From the NCBI GenBank assembly GCA_021782055.1, contig JAJXVP010000021.1:1-26695 (forward strand): a stretch of DNA of 26,695 nucleotides, written 5' to 3'. This stretch comes from a bacterium. GTDB taxonomy: Bacteria; Spirochaetota; Spirochaetia; JABEVK01. Numbering within the stretch: position 1 is the stretch's first letter; the number at the start of each line of letters is the position of its first letter. The notes under the pieces were generated by a model, which was not told where the DNA came from, ran no database searches, and was given only the letters and a program-made list of their open reading frames with translations. Positions 15,333-24,200 of this stretch are shown in pieces. The position numbers and the translations under genes are program-made.

Positions 15333-17951
15333 ATGGATGCCTCATCAATCCAGAAGACTTTTGACCTTGAAGCTTTAATTCTTCAGGTTAAAATCGCGCA
15401 ACAAGAGTATGCTCGGTTTTCACAGACTAAAGTGGATGAAATCTTTCGTGCCGCCGCCATGGCCGCCAACCAGGCACGAATTCCGCTGGCTCAGCTGGCT
15501 GTCGAGGAAACAGGCATGGGACTTGTCGAAGACAAAGTCATTAAAAATCACTTTGCATCAGAGTTCATTTACAACAAGTATCGCAATGAAAAAACCTGTG
15601 GGGTGATTGACCACGACGAGGCCGCAGGGTGGACAAAAAGCGTGGAACCGGTGGGGATTTTGGCTGGGGTGATTCCCACAACAAACCCTACCTCCACGGC
15701 CATTTTTAAAGCGCTTTTAGCGTTGAAAACTCGAAACGCCATTATCTTTGCGCCTCACCCACGGGCAAAACGGTGCACGGTTGAAGCCGCACGATTAGTT
15801 CATGACGCGGCTGTCGCGGCAGGGGCCCCCCCCCATATCATTGGCTGGATCCCCGAACCCAGTGTCGAGACGACGGGGCAACTGATGCGTCACCAGGATA
15901 CCGCTTTGATTTTAGCCACCGGCGGTCCGGGGATGGTAAAAGCAGCCTATTCCTCGGGCACTCCTTCGGTGGGAGTGGGGGCGGGCAATACCCCTGCGGT
16001 CATTGATGAAACTGCCGACCTGAGGATGGCGGTGAGTTCTATCATAGTCTCGAAAACCTTTGATCAAGGAATGATTTGCGCCAGCGAGCAGACAGTCATT
16101 GTGGTGAAAAGGCAGTACGGAGCTTTTCTCGACGAATTTAAGCGGCGAGGTGGGCTTTTAGTTACAGGTGACGATAGACAGCGATTGGCTGAGCTCTTGC
16201 TCGTTAACGGAAAGCTGAATCCCGCAGTTGTTGGGCAAAGTGCCATGACAATCGCAGCTCTAGCCGGTATTCGGGTCCCCGAGGGTACGAAAGTCTTAGC
16301 GGCCGAAGCCGAGCGAATTGATGCCGACGAGCCCTTTGCCTACGAGAAATTATCGCCCATCCTAGGAATTTACCAGGCTGATGATTTTAACTCCGCTGTC
16401 GATAAAGCTCGACAACTGGTGGAGTGGGGTGGCCTAGGCCACACTGCGGTTTTGTATACCGAGCCAAGAAACACGGACCGACGCGATCAGTTCGCACAAG
16501 CGGTGAAAACTGCCCGAGTGTTGATCAATATGCCTTCTAGCCAAGGCGCGATTGGCGACGTTTTTAACTTTCGTCTTGAACCGAGCCTTACCCTGGGGTG
16601 TGGTAGCTGGGGAGGAAATTCTGTTTCGGAAAATGTCGGCGTTAAACACCTCTTGAATATTAAAACTACCGTTGAGAGGAGACACAATATGCAGTGGTTC
16701 CGGGTACCCCCTAAAATTTATCATGAGTTTGGCTGCTTAGGAACCGCTCTTTCTGATTTATCCGATCGCCGTAAGGTCTTTATTGTGACCGATAAAGGTT
16801 TGCGGGCCAGGGGCGTTCACGAAAGTGTGACCAAACATTTGGCTCGGCTCAATCTGCCCTATGAAGTGTTCTCAGAAATTGACCCAGACCCGACCCTCAG
16901 CGCGGTACAGCAGGGTGTAGAACGCCTGCGAGCCTTTCAACCGGATACCATCCTGGCGCTGGGTGGTGGTTCCCCTATGGATGCCGCTAAGATCATGGCT
17001 GTTCTGTATGAACACCCCGAGGTGGATTTTGCTGACCTCGCTATGCGTTTTATGGACATTCGGAAACGAATTTATACTTTTCCCGAAATGGGCCGAAAAG
17101 CTATCCTGGTCGCTGTCCCAACCACGAGTGGCACGGGGTCAGAGGTTACTCCCTTTGCTGTGGTAACGGATGACAAGGGCAACAAGTACCCTATTGCGGA
17201 CTATGCCTTGACTCCTCACATAGCCATTGTTGACCCGGAGCTTGTGATGAATATGCCCCCTGCGTTAACTGCCGCCGGAGGTATCGACGCTCTTGTTCAT
17301 GCCATCGAGGCTCTGGTGAGTGTTATGGCGACTGACTACACCAATGCGCTCTCGTTAGAAGCCATTCGGCTCTTATTTCAGCATCTGCCTGGCAGTTACA
17401 GCATGGGGGCGGCGAATCCTGAAGCCCGAGCGAAAGTTCATCAAGCGGCAACCATGGCGGGAATGAGCTTTGCCAATGCCTTTTTGGGTATCTGTCACTC
17501 GTTGGCCCATAAATTGGGCGCGGCATTTCATATTCCTCACGGGGTGGCCAATGCGCTCTTGATTTGTCAGGTAATACGTTACAATGCTGTCGATGCGCCA
17601 ACAAAGCAGGCGGCCTTTAGTCGCTACACCCATCCTGACACCAAGTTTCGTTACGCCAAAATCGCCGATTACTTGGGTTGGGTAGGCAAGTCACCCGAGG
17701 AAAAAGTTGAAGTCCTTATTAGTCGGCTTGAAGAGCTAAAAGCTACTCTGGGTATTCCCGCTAGTATCCAGGCTTGGGGTGTTGCTGAAAAAGACTTTTT
17801 GGCGCAGGTTGACGAGCTTGCACTCAAAGCTTTTGATGATCAGTGTACCGGTGCAAACCCGCGCTACCCCTTAGTTTCGGAACTTAAGCAGTTGTACCAT
17901 GATGCCTTTTATGGGACAACAGAGCCCCTCGTTAGAGGTGTTCAGGGCTGA
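15333..17951 (+). CDS. adhE: bifunctional acetaldehyde-CoA / alcohol dehydrogenase AdhE
   Basis: This is an 872-residue fermentative enzyme that reduces acetyl-CoA to acetaldehyde and then to ethanol, reoxidising two NADH. The N-terminal half is a CoA-acylating aldehyde dehydrogenase with GVGAGNTPAVID and catalytic C249 in GMICASEQ. The C-terminal half is an iron-dependent alcohol dehydrogenase with the NAD loop GGGSPMDAAK, the PTTSGTGSEVTPFAV block and the metal-binding HAIEAL, HSLAHKLG and HIPHGVANA histidines. Family members are 860-890 residues and form spirosome filaments. A run of nine C (15826-15834) encodes GAPP in the aldehyde half. The gene ends 6 bases from the convergent galE and points to ethanol-forming anaerobic metabolism. 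Confidence 0.97.
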   Translation: MDASSIQKTFDLEALILQVKIAQQEYARFSQTKVDEIFRAAAMAANQARIPLAQLAVEETGMGLVEDKVIKNHFASEFIYNKYRNEKTCGVIDHDEAAGWTKSVEPVGILAGVIPTTNPTSTAIFKALLALKTRNAIIFAPHPRAKRCTVEAARLVHDAAVAAGAPPHIIGWIPEPSVETTGQLMRHQDTALILATGGPGMVKAAYSSGTPSVGVGAGNTPAVIDETADLRMAVSSIIVSKTFDQGMICASEQTVIVVKRQYGAFLDEFKRRGGLLVTGDDRQRLAELLLVNGKLNPAVVGQSAMTIAALAGIRVPEGTKVLAAEAERIDADEPFAYEKLSPILGIYQADDFNSAVDKARQLVEWGGLGHTAVLYTEPRNTDRRDQFAQAVKTARVLINMPSSQGAIGDVFNFRLEPSLTLGCGSWGGNSVSENVGVKHLLNIKTTVERRHNMQWFRVPPKIYHEFGCLGTALSDLSDRRKVFIVTDKGLRARGVHESVTKHLARLNLPYEVFSEIDPDPTLSAVQQGVERLRAFQPDTILALGGGSPMDAAKIMAVLYEHPEVDFADLAMRFMDIRKRIYTFPEMGRKAILVAVPTTSGTGSEVTPFAVVTDDKGNKYPIADYALTPHIAIVDPELVMNMPPALTAAGGIDALVHAIEALVSVMATDYTNALSLEAIRLLFQHLPGSYSMGAANPEARAKVHQAATMAGMSFANAFLGICHSLAHKLGAAFHIPHGVANALLICQVIRYNAVDAPTKQAAFSRYTHPDTKFRYAKIADYLGWVGKSPEEKVEVLISRLEELKATLGIPASIQAWGVAEKDFLAQVDELALKAFDDQCTGANPRYPLVSELKQLYHDAFYGTTEPLVRGVQG

Positions 17952-17974
17952 GTCCGGCTAGCGGTAAACAGCCC
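17945..17974. terminator. possible bidirectional hairpin at the adhE/galE junction
   Basis: GGGCTG (17945-17950) and CAGCCC (17969-17974) can pair, with a nested CCG/CGG between them, over the stops of the two convergent genes. No U-tract is present on either side, so this is only a weak candidate. Confidence 0.22.
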
Positions 17975-18920
17975 AGGCGGTGGACAAGAGTGTTTCCGGA
18001 TCGGAGCACTCTGCTTTCCACCCCAAAAGCTGTTGGGCTTTCTTTGATGAGGCTAAGACTTCTGCCGGGTCGCCTAGACGTCTGTCCGTCACTTTGACTG
18101 GTATGGGTCTGCCAGTGACGCGACGAGCGGTTTCAATAATCTCGAATACCGACAAGCCCTTTTCCGAGCCTAAATTGATGGTAAAGCCCTTGTCGCCCGC
18201 CGCAAGCTTTTCTAGCCCTAAGACATGAGCCCGCGCTAAGTCCGAAACGTGAATGTAGTCGCGTACTCCTGTGCCATCGCGAGTGGGGTAGTCTTGCCCG
18301 TAGACCTCAAGGAAGCTTCGCCTTCCAGCAGCCACTTCGAGGACTCTAGGAATCAAGTTTTGCGGGTTAACTTCTTGGCCTGTAACCCGGCCCGCCCTGT
18401 CGTAACCAGCGGCGTTAAAGTAGCGGAGAATCCCGGGGCGTAAACCTTTGAGGCGGGCATACCACCCCAGCAGTCGTTCGACTTCGCACTTGGTAAATCC
18501 GTAAAAGTTTTGGGGGTCTAGGGGGTGCTCTTCATCGACGGGCGAGTACAGCGGCTCGCCGTAGACGGCCGCGGTGGACGAGAAAACCAGATTATAACAG
18601 CCAGCCCGAGTAAGCTCTTCGACTAGGTAGAGGGCGGCCGCCAAGTTGTTTCGGGCATACTTTCCGGGGTCTTGCATGGACTCGCCCACCGCTTTGGCCC
18701 CGGCTAAAAGGACCGCGGCCTCAGGGTTGGACTTCATAAGACGTCCAGCCGCGCCAGGGTCACTCAAGTCAGTTTCAATAAGCTCACAATCGGTAGGGAG
18801 GTTTGAGCGTAACCCTGTCGATAAATTATCGGCTACGGTAACCTGATGGCCCGCGTCGCGGAGGGCCCAGACGACATGACTGCCAATATACCCGGCCCCA
18901 CCCGCGACTAAAACCCGCAT
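17958..18920 (-). CDS. galE: UDP-glucose / UDP-N-acetylglucosamine 4-epimerase, GalE family
   Basis: This 320-residue short-chain dehydrogenase-type enzyme interconverts UDP-glucose and UDP-galactose, or the N-acetyl forms, with bound NAD. The N-terminal NAD loop is GGAGYIGSH; the catalytic group is S114-S115-T116 and Y140-x-x-x-K144; RYFNAAG and RDYIHVSDLA are family blocks. The gate position corresponding to E. coli Y299 and human C307 (in GDPAEVLAS) is V288, a small residue, which predicts room for N-acetylated sugars. It starts 1 base after the stop of the LamG-like lipoprotein gene with AGGATGG upstream, so the two are translationally coupled. Next to Pel-like genes a role in supplying UDP-GalNAc is plausible, as for PelX; this is inference. 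Confidence 0.92.
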   Translation of the reverse strand: MRVLVAGGAGYIGSHVVWALRDAGHQVTVADNLSTGLRSNLPTDCELIETDLSDPGAAGRLMKSNPEAAVLLAGAKAVGESMQDPGKYARNNLAAALYLVEELTRAGCYNLVFSSTAAVYGEPLYSPVDEEHPLDPQNFYGFTKCEVERLLGWYARLKGLRPGILRYFNAAGYDRAGRVTGQEVNPQNLIPRVLEVAAGRRSFLEVYGQDYPTRDGTGVRDYIHVSDLARAHVLGLEKLAAGDKGFTINLGSEKGLSVFEIIETARRVTGRPIPVKVTDRRLGDPAEVLASSKKAQQLLGWKAECSDPETLLSTAWAVYR

Positions 18921-18921
18921 T

Positions 18922-21051
18922 TTACCATCCTGACGTCGAATTTTTATATTGGTTGTAAACCGAGGCTACATAGCTGTCAATCGTCGATGTACTGTTTGGG
19001 TTTCCACTATTGATTACGGCCGCATTGGTGTAGGGGTCACTGATATTTACCCCGGTTATTTGGCCATCAACCCCAAAGTACCCTAGCTGTGTGCTGTAGC
19101 TTGCCGGGAGCTGTGAACCAATCATGACGCTCGCCGAGGGGGATTCTGTGGCGGCCTGTGACCCGTTGGGGTTAATGGCCGAAAGGTTTGTCAACGAGTT
19201 GTTCAATTTGCCATCAATGTAGAGACGCAGGTAGTGATTGCCATTGGTTACGTCCCAGACGCCAACCAAATAGTACCACTGCTTGATACGCAGTTTCGTG
19301 GTGCTCAGAACTTGATCATAATTGTTAGGACTGGCGTCAACAATCATGGTGATCTGTCCGTTACCGTTCCAACCCTGCAACGAGTAGCCTTCATCCGAAA
19401 AGTCAACCTTGGTTCCATAGTGCACAATTCCCATGGTATTGGTCAGCTTGTTGAGGTAAACCCAAGCTTCTACCATACCGGACTTGCCCAGATTAAAGGA
19501 GGGTACATTGGGGGAGGTGCTACCTACCACCTGTTGGCCGTTAAAGGAATAAACAGGACTGGTACTTGCTGAGGTGCCGGTTAAATTGGTCGGGGGAGTC
19601 GAAGTTGTCGTGGGTACGGTGGCCGCACCTTCAACAATCGAGGTGTAGACCTGAGCCAAAAAGGTGGAACCAGACACCACTGTTGGCGAAACCAAGGGGA
19701 GTGCTCCGGCATTGCCTGTAGTCAAGGCGTTGCGGGTAAAGAGCAAATAGGTGGGGTCCGCGGCGGTTGATGCGTCAACATTAGCGGTTGGGGTGGTGTA
19801 GAGGGTTCCGGCCACCCAGCTCGACAAATTGACGTAATCGTTATTCATCTGCTGAAGGTAAAAGTCTTGTTGCCCGGTAACGTTGATGACCCGTGTCTGC
19901 ATGTATTTTGTTACGGTCGCTTGTGTAAAAACCGGCTGATTACTCACGACAGGCCATGAAGTTTCTTCTCGCAGGACCGATTCGGCCAGGGTTTCGAATG
20001 AGGAACCGCCTTGCAGGCGAGTAAGGGTCTGAGCATAGGTGCCCCCTGTGCCGGTAAAGTTTGACAAGGTTTTTTCAAAGCTCACACTGGTGGCATTGAG
20101 AGTCGCTCCGTTATTCACGTACTGTTCGGTGTAGTAGCGAATTCCGACAATGGTCTGAGAGGTACTTCCTTGCCAAAACCAAAAGTTGGGGTTGGTGGCA
20201 GGGTGAGTTTCATAGACGACAACCGAAGAATAATTGATGGTTGGGTCAGTTGAAGCCGCAGGAACAAACTGTTGGGCCATATCCAGCGAAGCCGTCGGTG
20301 ATACGTCGAAGGATTCAAACTTGGGCCCGCCATTATTGCTGTCCGAAACAATTTGTTCGTCCCGCGTGGTACCATCCTGAAAGGTTAGTCGCATCTTAAG
20401 CCTGTAATCTTGATTTTGCCCCCAGCTGCCGTTGGTGGCCGGGCCAATCCCTGGTTGAACAATGGGGTCATCGGTTGTCCAAACCCCATCGGGGGTACTG
20501 GTAGAAAAATACCCGGTTGCGGGGTCTTTTCCGATATCTTGAACGTAGTATTCCTCAACGTAGCTCTGTCTCGAGTCATTGCTTGGAAAGGTGGTGGTAG
20601 CAGTGACATCGTAAATCACCAGGGTTGAGGTGTTTGTTGAAAGTGGTGTGACGGTGAAGGTTGTCGTTTGCCCTGTTTCAGGGTAATCCGTTAGGGTGTT
20701 CGCTGTGGGGTTGCTTTTTGTGTTTGCCACTAAATCGGCAAACTTCCACGATGTGATGGTGGAATTTCCTACGGGAACGGTGGCCCGGGCGTTAGCAGTC
20801 GAAGCTTGAGGTAAAAAGGGTGTTAGGGCCCGTGCAACACCTGCCTGGGTTCCCCCTGTGCTTGAGTAGTAACTATTCATAAAATCTTTTTGTAAGGTTT
20901 GAATATCAGTGTAACTGACACTCTGGTTGCCATTGACAAAAGATGAAGTTGACGTAGCAGAAGACGTGGTAGAGCTTGTGGGGTTTTGGCAAGCGGCTAG
21001 AACTAGGCTGACGCCTAGCGCCAACAACATATTTAGCCATGAAATTTTCAC
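18922..21051 (-). CDS. large surface lipoprotein with C-terminal LamG-like domain
   Basis: This is a 709-residue secreted protein. The signal peptide ends in a classical lipobox, LVLAAC (C21), followed by a Ser/Thr-rich linker (residues 24-43). The central part (about 50-500) is rich in Thr, Ser, Asn and aromatic residues, beta in character and unrecognised. Residues about 505-690 form a concanavalin A/LamG-like jelly roll: MVEAWVYL, GYSLQGWNGNGQITMIVD, KQWYYLVGVWD, HYLRLYIDGKLNNS, VDGQITGVNIS. Such folds often bind glycans. The start is GTG with GGAGG four bases upstream. It is divergent from the PelB-like gene (180 bases between starts) and coupled to galE, so it may help bind, anchor or process the polymer. 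Only the lipoprotein and LamG calls are firm. Confidence 0.82.
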   Translation of the reverse strand: MKISWLNMLLALGVSLVLAACQNPTSSTTSSATSTSSFVNGNQSVSYTDIQTLQKDFMNSYYSSTGGTQAGVARALTPFLPQASTANARATVPVGNSTITSWKFADLVANTKSNPTANTLTDYPETGQTTTFTVTPLSTNTSTLVIYDVTATTTFPSNDSRQSYVEEYYVQDIGKDPATGYFSTSTPDGVWTTDDPIVQPGIGPATNGSWGQNQDYRLKMRLTFQDGTTRDEQIVSDSNNGGPKFESFDVSPTASLDMAQQFVPAASTDPTINYSSVVVYETHPATNPNFWFWQGSTSQTIVGIRYYTEQYVNNGATLNATSVSFEKTLSNFTGTGGTYAQTLTRLQGGSSFETLAESVLREETSWPVVSNQPVFTQATVTKYMQTRVINVTGQQDFYLQQMNNDYVNLSSWVAGTLYTTPTANVDASTAADPTYLLFTRNALTTGNAGALPLVSPTVVSGSTFLAQVYTSIVEGAATVPTTTSTPPTNLTGTSASTSPVYSFNGQQVVGSTSPNVPSFNLGKSGMVEAWVYLNKLTNTMGIVHYGTKVDFSDEGYSLQGWNGNGQITMIVDASPNNYDQVLSTTKLRIKQWYYLVGVWDVTNGNHYLRLYIDGKLNNSLTNLSAINPNGSQAATESPSASVMIGSQLPASYSTQLGYFGVDGQITGVNISDPYTNAAVINSGNPNSTSTIDSYVASVYNQYKNSTSGW

Positions 21052-21152
21052 AATTCCTCCCCGGATTCAAAAAATCCTTTACTTGATAAAGGTACACCCC
21101 TTTACTCAAGAAATCAACTGATTTATCTAAAAACTCTAAAAATCTCCTTGAA

Positions 21153-21178
21153 ATCTGTTCCCAGCGAGGGTAACAGAT
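21153..21178. promoter_or_regulatory. palindrome in the divergent pel/lipoprotein promoter region, operator candidate
   Basis: ATCTGTT (21153-21159), 12 bases, then AACAGAT (21172-21178) form a perfect 7-base inverted repeat, extended by two inner C-G pairs after one mismatch. It overlaps the predicted -35 of the PelB-like gene and lies in the 180-base gap between divergent starts, a good place for a dimeric regulator of both operons. Confidence 0.4.
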
Positions 21179-21186
21179 ACTATACT
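21158..21186 (+). promoter_or_regulatory. sigma70-type promoter for the pel-like operon
   Basis: TTCCCA (21158-21163), 17 bases, then TATACT (21181-21186): 4 of 6 and 5 of 6 matches. The transcript would start near 21193. GAGG at 21222-21225 then lies six bases before the ATG at 21232. Confidence 0.45.
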
Positions 21187-21231
21187 AAACCCAGTGGACG
21201 CCAAATTTGCTGAGGCACAAAGAGGGAAGAT

Positions 21232-24200
21232 ATGGTCAAGCACTTTGTTAGAGTAGGTATTCTGATGGGGCTGGTTAACCTTACGAGTAGCTTGTCTGCC
21301 CAGCAAAACCGTCTAGAGCCCATTTTTCCGCCCGCGACCCCCGGTTTAGTCTACTGGGAAGCTGAAAGTGCCGTTGTAACCAATTTTGCCCGACAAGCCA
21401 TTTTGGACTATTCTGCCTCCGGTCAAAGGGAACTTCAGCTCAACACCGCCACGGTTTTGCCCGACCAAGAGAAATATTTTGCCGACTACGTGGTGCGCGT
21501 GCCCGAATCGGGACAGTGGACTTTTTGGTGGGGAGGAACACCTCCTGGGCCTCAAGATGAATTAGCTCCCAGCTACGCTTCACCCTTCAGTATCTCGGTC
21601 GATGGGGGCCCTGCGATCCCTGTTTACCGTGAAGGGATCAACGTGGTGTCGTCGTATTCACCGCTACTCTTCTGGAATCGAGTCAAAGAGCCGTTAACCC
21701 TGACTGCCGGGATTCACAAAATTCGCGTTGAAGTCTTAGCAAAACGTCGTTATGATGGACGGTTTTTTTTGTATTTGGACGCATTTTTTCTTCATCGACA
21801 AGGGTATCAAGTTCCGCCGGGAACTCAGCCTTCGGTCTTTCCAAAAAATCTTAACGATCGAAGTTTAGACACACCGTACCTTTCTATCAGTGATTACCAG
21901 TACCAAATTCATCAAAACCCTCAGCTCTTAGCGCCCTACTGGGAGTTAGCTCAAGTGTATACCCTACTTACAGATTACGGTGATGCCCTTAAGATTTTGG
22001 CTGCGGCTCGACTTCAAGCGCCAGACAACCCTGACCTTCTTTTATGGATGGCAAAAGATAACCTGTGGGCCGGTGAGGTTGATGATGCTCTCCGTTATTA
22101 TCAAATTTATCTTCAACGTTTTCCAAAGGCGGTTCAAGTCTGGGCTGAAGTGGCCAAAGAGATGGCCTGGCTAGGCCGGTACCAAGAGGCCCTCAGCTTG
22201 TATGACCAAGGTTTAGCCGCAAATCCTGGCAATTTAAATTTGCAGATCAATAAGGCCTTAACCCTGTTATGGGCTGGCAAAGGAGACCAAGGGCAAAATC
22301 TCATGGATCAAGTTCAACAGAACTTGGGCGAAAAACGTTCCTCGTGGTTGTCAGCCGCTCAAATCTACAATGTGAATGGGTATCCTGATCATGCGGAAGC
22401 TGTGCTCCACCACGCCATTTCACGCTTTCCCCGTGACGTGCAGTTTCGTTTGACGTTGCTCGAGATTTTAACCAGCAATGGTCAGACGGCTGATGCTGAC
22501 CGAGTTCGCCAAGAGATCCTGGCAGATTACCAGCCGTCGGAACGTTTAAAAGGACTCTTGAACGCCTTTGAGGAGGAACAGGGTGTTCGCCAGGCAGCCC
22601 TTGCGGATGATCGCGCCAAGCTTGAGCAGAACCCCGATAACCTCCTCTTGCGACATACGTATATTGACGCGCTCTTTTGGAATGGAAAAAAGGCCGAAGC
22701 CGTACGGCAGTATGAGGCCTTGTTAGTGGACCGACTTTACCGAAAGGTTAAGGAAGCAAAAAATGCCTCGGCTGATACCTACCGCCAATGGGACGAGGCC
22801 GCCTTGCTCACCGCCGCGTTAGAAAAAACTTCGACGGCGCTGACCGACTCTGCGTCTAAACTCAACTTCGCTTATGCTCAATGGCAACAAGCTGAAAACG
22901 CAGTGCAAACCTGGGGTAAGCTTGACCCTAAAAAGTTCACCCCAGCGCAAAAGCAACTAGCTCAAGCCGATGAGCAAAAACTTCAGCAAGCTCAAGCGGC
23001 TTTAGCTTTAGCCGTTCAAATCGCGCAAGAGCTTAGCCAGAACACCGAAAGAATGTCTGCCGAGGTGGTTTCAGCCCTTTCGTCTTCGTTGACTTCTCAA
23101 GAACAACAGAAAGCCGAGTCGGATCTTAAAAAGCTGGCAGATCCCCAGCATTGGCATTTTGATCGCAAGGGGACGTTTCAAGATTTAGACTCAGCCTCGG
23201 CGTCGGGACTGGTCCTGGCCGATGAGGTCAAACTCCTTTTAGAAAGTTTAACGGGGCAGGTAACGACGTTCCCCAACCTGTCGAGTTTGGGGGATGAGGG
23301 CCAAGCTGTTCTTTTTGAAACGAAGCTTTGGCAGAAACCGACGCTACCTGCACAATGGCCCCCAGCTTACCTTGCATACCTTCCTTTACTTCAAGAAAAG
23401 GTCAAAGAATGGACGTCAGTTCAGCCCCCGGTAGGAGTCTGGTCAGCCTCAATACCGGCTTCGGCAAACCTACTGCTGAAAACGTTACCCACACAGGCCG
23501 GCGTTGCTCGTGAGTCTGCGCAAAAGATGGTAAAGTACGCGTCACAGCTGAAGCAACTGTTGTGGACTAGAATGAAAATTCAACTCTTTGCTTACGATCA
23601 AGAGACGGTTCAGGAGCGTTATCAATTAGGAGAGTACCTGATTGACCTGCCGGATCTTCCGGGGGCGTTGCGACAATTAGGACGGGTAACCCAGCTTGAC
23701 CCCTGGAATCATTCAGCATTGTTTCGTCTGGGGAATGTCGCGGAAATGTTAGGGGACTGGTCAAGGGCGATGTCGTTGTATCGCAAGGTTTATGAAACCG
23801 ACCCCAAATACGCCAATGCCCAAAACCTGTTTAATCGTCTCGCGCGGGCCCATCCCTGGAAACTCTCAGCTCAAGATCAAGATTTTCTGGATTCGCTCAG
23901 GTATCAACGAACCACAGACTTAAACGCCGAAAAGGATTTTAGCCCCTGGTTTTCGGGAATTGCGGACTACGGAACGATGTCGGCAGGGCTTCACGATCAC
24001 CACGGGGGGTATGAGCAAACTCATGCTAACCTCAAGTTAGCCTTTCATCCCTTTAGCCCACAATTTACGCTTTCAGCCAAAGCCGGGGGGGCGTATTGGA
24101 GCAACGTCTGGCGCCAGTCGGTAACTTCAGACGCCAAGCTGGCATCTCAATTGACCTGGTCTGTATGGAATTTAGGGGCTTCTTACGATTTGAGTGTTTT

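Noticed and set aside
24087..24093. Poly-G run in the PelB-like gene as a phase-variation tract
   Set aside because: Seven G is short and similar runs occur in several genes here; there is no sign of a frame break, so it is not reported as a switch.
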